Origin: Desulfoluna sp.
GTDB lineage: Bacteria > Desulfobacterota > Desulfobacteria > Desulfobacterales > Desulfolunaceae
Assembly (NCBI RefSeq): GCF_030145185.1
Contig: NZ_JAQYWB010000006.1
Span: forward strand, 1-64,000
DNA: 64,000 nt
Direction of reading: 5' to 3'
Shown here: one piece after another, positions 59,058 through 64,000 of the stretch
Layout of the letters: each line of letters starts with the position of its first letter
How positions within the stretch are numbered: position 1 is the first letter of the stretch
The notes under the pieces: model-generated
What the model was told of the DNA's origin: nothing
The model's input: the letters and a program-made list of their open reading frames with translations, nothing else
Database searches by the model: none
Program-made: the position numbers and the translations under genes

Positions 59058-59105
59058 ACAACCCTTTCGCCTTCCTCTTGTGGAGGGCGGCTAAAAAAGG
59101 GTTGT
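59058..59105 (+). promoter_or_regulatory. Long hairpin between secY and infA
   Basis: ACAACCCTTT (59058-59067) and AAAGGGTTGT (59096-59105) are perfect 10-base partners enclosing a second imperfect stem (CGCCTTCC with GGAGGGCG). There is no T tract. The 277-base region secY-infA contains no gene. The hairpin could be a processing site or attenuator between the spc and alpha parts. Confidence 0.45.
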
Positions 59106-59312
59106 TATCCATTTGCGAGTGTAGTATCACATCATGCTGGTTTTGTTTTGTTTCGTGGCCACCTCTCCATGGGACTGCCGGTTGAGTTGCAATGTTAAGA
59201 TACTCGATATTTGGATATCATTCGTAAGGTAAACTCTGCAATCTGGTCGAAAGCGGTGTGAGCCGTTTAACCCATTGGACCAGACAGATGCAATTATCGT
59301 GGGAGGAGAGTT

Positions 59313-59531
59313 ATGGCAAAGGAGGAACCCATTAAAGTACAGGGGACTGTACTTGAGACTTTGCCCAACGCAATGTTTAAAGTGGAACTGGAAAACAAGC
59401 ATCAGATCCTGGCTCACATTTCGGGTAAAATGCGAATGCATTTTATCAAAATTCTGCCTGGGGACAAGGTGACGGTAGAGCTGTCACCTTATGACTTGAC
59501 CAGAGGAAGAATCACCTACCGATCCAAGTAG
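59313..59531 (+). CDS. infA: Translation initiation factor IF-1
   Basis: A 72-residue OB-fold protein: [30 protein letters not shown] and [15 protein letters not shown]. It binds the A site during initiation. Confidence 0.98.
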   Translation: MAKEEPIKVQGTVLETLPNAMFKVELENKHQILAHISGKMRMHFIKILPGDKVTVELSPYDLTRGRITYRSK

Positions 59532-59577
59532 GTATCCTTACGATATTTGAAGGATAAGACGAGGGAGTATAACCCAT

Positions 59578-59691
59578 ATGAAAGTCAGAGCTTCAGTAAA
59601 AAAAATATGTCCTAAGTGCAAGGTTGTACGTCGTCACGGCGTTGTACGGGTTATCTGCGAAAACAAACGCCATAAGCAGAGACAGGGATAG
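59578..59691 (+). CDS. rpmJ: Ribosomal protein bL36
   Basis: A 37-residue zinc-binding L36 ([20 protein letters not shown], then [13 protein letters not shown]). Zinc ligands are the CPKC pair, a later Cys and a His. It lies between infA and rpsM. Confidence 0.97.
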   Translation: MKVRASVKKICPKCKVVRRHGVVRVICENKRHKQRQG

Positions 59692-59704
59692 AGGAGGTTA
59701 AATT

Positions 59705-60073
59705 TTGGCAAGGATTGCAGGGGTAGACTTACCCAGAAAAAAAAGAATCGATATCGCATTGACCTACATCTTTGGTGTGGGCCTTTCCACTTCTAAAGAT
59801 ATTCTTGGGAAGAACGATATTGACCCGAGTACCAATACTCAGGATTTAACCGAATCTGACGTCAACCTTATCAGGAAAACAATTGACGCAGATTGTCGTG
59901 TAGAAGGCGAGCTTCGCACCGAGATCTCCATGAACATCAAGCGTTTGATGGACCTGGGTTGCTACCGCGGACTTCGTCATCGTAAATCCCTCCCTGTCAA
60001 TGGACAGAGAACCAAAACCAATGCACGTACCCGCAAAGGCCCCAGACGAGCTGCTGTCAAGAAGAAGAAGTAA
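59705..60073 (+). CDS. rpsM: Ribosomal protein uS13
   Basis: A 122-residue S13 with a TTG start after [27 protein letters not shown], then [20 protein letters not shown] and a basic tail. First ribosomal gene of the alpha operon part. Confidence 0.97.
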   Translation: MARIAGVDLPRKKRIDIALTYIFGVGLSTSKDILGKNDIDPSTNTQDLTESDVNLIRKTIDADCRVEGELRTEISMNIKRLMDLGCYRGLRHRKSLPVNGQRTKTNARTRKGPRRAAVKKKK

Positions 60074-60121
60074 GTGCAGCTTGGGACACCTGGTCACGAT
60101 TAAAGGAGGCTTTTAAGCGTC

Positions 60122-60511
60122 ATGGCGAAGACACGCGCAAGACAGAAGAAAAAGGTCAGAAAGAATATATCAAGTGGAGTGGTTCATATCCAGTCCACAT
60201 TTAACAATACCATTGTCTCTGTTACCGACACCAATGGTAACGTTATTTCTTGGTCCAGTGCCGGCATGCACGGCTTCAAAGGATCCCGGAAGAGCACCCC
60301 TTTTGCTGCACAGCTTGCGGCAGAAGATGCGGCCAAAAAGGCTCAGGAACACGGCATGAAAACCGTGGAAGTTGAGGTGAAGGGACCCGGAGCTGGTCGA
60401 GAATCCGCTCTTCGTTCTCTTCAGGCAGCGGGCTTTGTGATTACCAAGATCAGGGACGTTACCCCTGTGCCTCATAATGGCTGTCGCCCCCCGAAAAAGA
60501 GAAGAGTTTAA
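60122..60511 (+). CDS. rpsK: Ribosomal protein uS11
   Basis: A 129-residue S11: [39 protein letters not shown] and [13 protein letters not shown] at the end. Confidence 0.98.
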   Translation: MAKTRARQKKKVRKNISSGVVHIQSTFNNTIVSVTDTNGNVISWSSAGMHGFKGSRKSTPFAAQLAAEDAAKKAQEHGMKTVEVEVKGPGAGRESALRSLQAAGFVITKIRDVTPVPHNGCRPPKKRRV

Positions 60512-60565
60512 AAAAGATTATTTGGAATGATACGATATATATTTTGAGTATCAAAGGAGGAGGAT

Positions 60566-61192
60566 TTGGCTAGATACAGGGGTTCCGTCTGCCGTCTCTG
60601 CAGACGCGAAAACATGAAACTTTTCCTTAAGGGCGATCGGTGCTACTCAGACAAGTGCAGTTTTGATCGTCGCAGCTATGCACCTGGTCAGCACGGCCAG
60701 CGTCGCAGCAAATTTTCCGATTACGGTATCCAGCTGCGGGAAAAGCAAAAAGTAAGACGCATTTACGGTGTTTCCGAAAAACAGTTCCGTATTATTTTCA
60801 AAAAAGCGGATCAGAAGAAGGGAATTACCGGTACCAACCTGCTTCAGGCTTTGGAATGCAGACTTGACAACGTTGTTTACCGACTCGGTTTTGTCAACTC
60901 TCGTACTCAGGGTCGTCACTTTGTCCGTCACGGACATTTTCAGGTGAACGGTCGCAAGGTGGATATTCCTTCATGCCTTGTCAAAAAAGATGATGTGGTT
61001 GAGATCCGTGAGAAGAGCAAGAAGGTTCAGTTTGTTCAGGATGCCATTGACGCCGTTGTTCGCAGAGGCGTGCCCCAGTGGCTGGAACTTGACAAAGATA
61101 ACATGAAAGCCAGAGTTGTAAATCTTCCTGTACGTGAAGACATCACCCTGCCGATTCAGGAACAGTTGATCGTCGAGCTATACTCCAAGTAG
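60566..61192 (+). CDS. rpsD: Ribosomal protein uS4
   Basis: A 208-residue S4 with a TTG start after AAAGGAGGAGG. The N-terminal zinc knuckle has four Cys (9, 12, 26 and 31), the C+ form. The S4 domain with [19 protein letters not shown] follows. Nucleates 30S assembly. Confidence 0.97.
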   Translation: MARYRGSVCRLCRRENMKLFLKGDRCYSDKCSFDRRSYAPGQHGQRRSKFSDYGIQLREKQKVRRIYGVSEKQFRIIFKKADQKKGITGTNLLQALECRLDNVVYRLGFVNSRTQGRHFVRHGHFQVNGRKVDIPSCLVKKDDVVEIREKSKKVQFVQDAIDAVVRRGVPQWLELDKDNMKARVVNLPVREDITLPIQEQLIVELYSK

Positions 61193-61247
61193 TGGAGCAT
61201 ATTAACGTGAGCATACTGTTGTTCTTGGCACAATTCTGGAGATCAAT

Positions 61248-62267
61248 ATGACATCAAACGAAATGATATACAGGAACTGGCGTGAGATGATCAGCCCGGA
61301 CAAAGTTCTTTTGTCCGGCAGCTCAACTTACGGTAAGTTTGTATGTGAACCTCTTGAAAGGGGATACGGTATTACCATTGGTAATACCCTCCGGAGGATC
61401 ATTCTTTCATCCCTTTATGGTGCCGCCGTTGTGTCGGTCAAAATTGAGGATGTATTGCATGAGTTCTCTCCGATCCCCGGGGTTCTTGAGGATGTCTCTG
61501 AGCTGATTCTCAACGTCAAAGAGATTAAGTTGAAGGTGGATGACACCGAAACGCGGGCACTGGAGCTAAGGGCCGAAGGTCCGGGTGAAGTGTTTGCGGG
61601 AGACCTCATCAGTCCCGATGGCCGGGTGGAGATACTCAATCCTGAGCTTCATCTTGCGACCCTGAACGAAGGGGGCAAGCTGAACGTGGATTTCACCGTT
61701 AAGGTGGGTCGTGGGTATGCTTTGGCCAGGGATAATAAAGACGAGGACGCACCGGTCGGAACCATCGCCATCGACTCCGTCTTTTCTCCCATCAAGAAGG
61801 TCAATTACACGGTTTCCAACTCCCGTGTGGGTCAGAAAACTGACTATGACAAGCTGACCCTTGAGGTGTGGACGGACGGCAGCCTGCTTCCAGAAGATAC
61901 TGTGGCGTATGCTGCAAAGATCATTAAGGAGCAGATGAGTCCTTTCATCAACTTTGATGAGGATATCGAGCCTGAACACGACAGCGTCAGTGAAGATGGT
62001 GGGGACAGAGATTTCAATGAGAACCTCTACAGAAATGTAGATGAACTTGAACTCTCGGTACGAAGTGCCAACTGCCTCAAAAATGCCGACATCATCAAGA
62101 TCTATCAGCTTGTTCAGAAAACGGAAGCCGAAATGCTCAAAACAAAAAACTTCGGTCGCAAGTCTTTGAACGAGATCAAAGAGGTCTTGACTGAGATGGG
62201 GCTTTCCCTCGGACTGAAACTTGACGGTTTCAATCCGAAGGAGGAAGACGGAGCTGAAGGGGAGTAA
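61248..62267 (+). CDS. rpoA: RNA polymerase subunit alpha
   Basis: A 339-residue subunit. The N-terminal domain ([30 protein letters not shown]) dimerises and binds beta and beta-prime. A linker leads to the C-terminal domain ([17 protein letters not shown], then [20 protein letters not shown]), which contacts UP elements and activators. Confidence 0.98.
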   Translation: MTSNEMIYRNWREMISPDKVLLSGSSTYGKFVCEPLERGYGITIGNTLRRIILSSLYGAAVVSVKIEDVLHEFSPIPGVLEDVSELILNVKEIKLKVDDTETRALELRAEGPGEVFAGDLISPDGRVEILNPELHLATLNEGGKLNVDFTVKVGRGYALARDNKDEDAPVGTIAIDSVFSPIKKVNYTVSNSRVGQKTDYDKLTLEVWTDGSLLPEDTVAYAAKIIKEQMSPFINFDEDIEPEHDSVSEDGGDRDFNENLYRNVDELELSVRSANCLKNADIIKIYQLVQKTEAEMLKTKNFGRKSLNEIKEVLTEMGLSLGLKLDGFNPKEEDGAEGE

Positions 62268-62273
62268 GACGAA

Positions 62274-62660
62274 ATGAGACATAAAAAAGCAGGCGTTAAG
62301 CTGGGCAGAACCTCTGCCCATCGTAAGGCGATGTTTCGTAATATGGTGACCTCTCTGTTCAAGCATGAGAGGATCAAGACCACCGACGTGAAAGCCAAAG
62401 AGTTACGTCGTTGGGCTGATAAAATGATCACTCTGGCCAAGCGTGGAGATCTTCACGCCCGACGTCAGGTGATGGCTGTTATTATCGAAAAAGACGTGGT
62501 GCACAAGCTTTTCGAAGAAGCTCCTGCACGCTTCGGCGGTAAAAACGGCGGATACACCCGAGTGACCAAAATCGGTTTTCGTGCCGGTGACGCAGCGTCG
62601 ATGGCTATTGTGGAGTTTACCGCTCCCAAGGTCGAAGCCTCTGCAGCAACTGACGCGTAA
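62274..62660 (+). CDS. rplQ: Ribosomal protein bL17
   Basis: A 128-residue L17: [40 protein letters not shown] and [19 protein letters not shown]. Last gene of the cluster. Confidence 0.98.
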   Translation: MRHKKAGVKLGRTSAHRKAMFRNMVTSLFKHERIKTTDVKAKELRRWADKMITLAKRGDLHARRQVMAVIIEKDVVHKLFEEAPARFGGKNGGYTRVTKIGFRAGDAASMAIVEFTAPKVEASAATDA

Positions 62661-62755
62661 AATCGGGGAGGGCTTTGCCCTTCCGGTCTCTGCATGAGCA
62701 GTTAGTAACAGCCAAGGAGCATTTGCTCAGGAGGTGGCTGTGACCTGTTGCACAT

Positions 62756-62791
62756 AAAAGCCCACGGCATTTCATGCCGCGGGCTTTTTTT
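62756..62791 (+). terminator. Terminator of the ribosomal super-operon
   Basis: AAAAGCCCACGGCA and TGCCGCGGGCTTT form a 13-base stem with one mismatch and a TTTCA loop, followed by a T run. It lies 96 bases after rplQ and also faces the convergent GGDEF gene. Confidence 0.9.
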
Positions 62792-62832
62792 GTTCTCTTT
62801 TCACCGAAGGCTCTAAGGCCTGTGGCGACGGG

Positions 62833-63852
62833 CTATGCCGTTCGTTTTTTGTTGCGATACAGTGCCTTGTCGGCATGCTTCAGCAGGGAGGGATAGCTGT
62901 GGGACTTTTCGACCTGCAGGGAGGCGATCCCGTAGCTGATCTGCTGGTAAAGCGTGTGGCTATTGATGGCGATGGGGGTTGACGCCATCTCCTCCTGAAT
63001 ACGCAGCATCATGGACTCGGCCTGTGACACGGGGGTCTCTGGAAGAACCAGGACAAATTCGTCTCCGGCGAAACGGCAGAGGATATCGCTTTCCCGTGTA
63101 TAGCGAGAGAGGATTTTGGCTACATCCATGAGCACTTTATCCCCCGCATCGTGGCCGTATTGGTCGTTGACGAGCTTGAATTTGTCGAGATCGATAAAGG
63201 ACACAGAGAGCTCCCTGTTGTAGCGTATGGCTCGATTGAACTCTTGCTTCAGGGCATGTTCCATGGATCGCCGGTTGAGCAGTTCGGTCAGGGGGTCGTT
63301 GAAGGCGAGGAGCCGTAATTTTTCGTGTGCCGTGACATTGGAGAGGCACAGGGAGAACTTGAGGGCGAGTTGCGCGAGAAGGACAGGATCGAGTTCGGGT
63401 GAGAATCGGTCAGCCGTGACATCTCCCTGGTTGAGGCAACCGATGATATCCCCGTCCAGACTGATGGGAGCCACTGACATGGAGCGAATCAGCCAGTTGC
63501 TTTTCTTGGGGATTAAAGCGCGGTAGGTGCTGATATCTTCGTTGATGAGGGTGGGGGTGCTGCCGGTCCCTAGAAGGCCCTGGAATTGGGAGCGTGTTGT
63601 GAGGTTGACGCGCTCAGGAAGTAGCTCCGAAGAGCCGAACGCCTTGAGCAGAAGCCTCGATGTGTCGCTGCCTTCAACCAAAGTAATCCAGACATATGGA
63701 ATGCTGAACTGTTTTGATATTTCCGAAAGAAGGGTTTCGAAGAGATCTTTGAAATTTAGGATTGTCAGGATTTTTGCTTCAACTTTGTTGAATTTACGAG
63801 ATGTTATTTCGTTTTCCCTGACTCGATTTAGGAGTTGTTGGAATGTCAGCAT
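62833..63852 (-). CDS. Diguanylate cyclase with N-terminal DUF484/GAF-like sensor
   Basis: A 339-residue soluble protein. The N-terminal 175 residues resemble DUF484/GAF-type sensors (LLSEISKQFSIPYVWITLVE, SMSVAPISLDGDIIGCLNQG). The GGDEF domain (about 180-335) has DPLTELLNRRS, FIDLDKFKLVNDQYGHDAGD and the active-site variant AGDEF at 262-266. The product-inhibition I-site RESD (253-256) is five residues upstream, as required. It is expected to make c-di-GMP. Ala replaces the first Gly of GGDEF, a change also found in active enzymes. Confidence 0.92.
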   Translation of the reverse strand: MLTFQQLLNRVRENEITSRKFNKVEAKILTILNFKDLFETLLSEISKQFSIPYVWITLVEGSDTSRLLLKAFGSSELLPERVNLTTRSQFQGLLGTGSTPTLINEDISTYRALIPKKSNWLIRSMSVAPISLDGDIIGCLNQGDVTADRFSPELDPVLLAQLALKFSLCLSNVTAHEKLRLLAFNDPLTELLNRRSMEHALKQEFNRAIRYNRELSVSFIDLDKFKLVNDQYGHDAGDKVLMDVAKILSRYTRESDILCRFAGDEFVLVLPETPVSQAESMMLRIQEEMASTPIAINSHTLYQQISYGIASLQVEKSHSYPSLLKHADKALYRNKKRTA

Positions 63853-64000
63853 ATGCCTAATTTTTACGATGGGTTATTAAAAAAAATAAAAGAAGCTTAA
63901 AAAAAATAGTTTAAATCCGATAATAAAGTCAAGAGAATAGATATAAACGCCTTAAAGCGGGGGTACGAGGGCATGGTCGTCAGGGAGAGCGGATTTTCCG

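Noticed and set aside
63973-64000. A possible gene start (ATG at 63973) at the right edge
   Set aside because: Only nine codons are visible, the G-rich segment is too close to the ATG to act as a ribosome binding site, and nothing can be recognised.

Overview
The window reads as a contiguous chromosomal segment of a motile, anaerobic Gram-negative bacterium, most likely a member of the Desulfobacterota (a sulfate-reducer relative, probably Desulfobacterales). This is inferred from an indolepyruvate:ferredoxin oxidoreductase next to an FrhB-type iron-sulfur protein, an outer-membrane TonB receptor, the style of the flagellar operon, and the sequences of the ribosomal and RNA polymerase proteins. 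No 16S gene is present, so the genus is not fixed. No CRISPR array, insertion sequence, integrase or prophage gene was found.

Layout. 1-7.2 kb: flagellar basal-body and export operon (flgB end, flgC, fliE, fliF, fliG, fliH, fliI, fliJ and a MotE-like gene) ending at an intrinsic terminator. 7.2-8.6 kb: a lipoprotein and a PstS-like binding protein on the minus strand. 9.0-13.4 kb: a redox island with an FrhB-like protein and IorA/IorB. 13.9-17.1 kb: two metallo-beta-lactamase-fold proteins and an acyltransferase. Every gap from 10.2 to 15.2 kb carries a copy of a two-hairpin repeat, six in all. 17.7-22.4 kb: a eukaryotic-type HisA, QueD, DnaJ, a UbiE/MenG methyltransferase and pyruvate kinase. 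22.9-29.4 kb: a signalling block of HD-GYP response regulator, CHASE8-type hybrid histidine kinase, YfiR-like protein and TonB receptor. 29.7-31.5 kb: tRNA-Arg and a LysM lytic transglycosylase.

31.9-62.7 kb is the translation and transcription super-cluster: four tRNAs, tuf, rpmG, tRNA-Trp, secE, nusG, rplKAJL, rpoBC, rpsL, rpsG, a second tuf, then the S10, spc and alpha operons through rplQ. fusA is missing between rpsG and tuf, and adk and map are missing between secY and infA. The window ends with a minus-strand GGDEF diguanylate cyclase.

The most striking observation is in rpoC. The beta-prime subunit carries an in-frame insert of about 99 residues (573-671) that reads as a parvulin (PpiC-type) peptidyl-prolyl isomerase domain, placed in the pore domain that lines the secondary channel. 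Other points of interest are the covarying repeat family (one copy encodes the C-terminus of IorA), the eukaryotic-type HisA, the YfiR/CHASE8 kinase module, and a terminator-shaped hairpin that contains the fliJ ribosome binding site.
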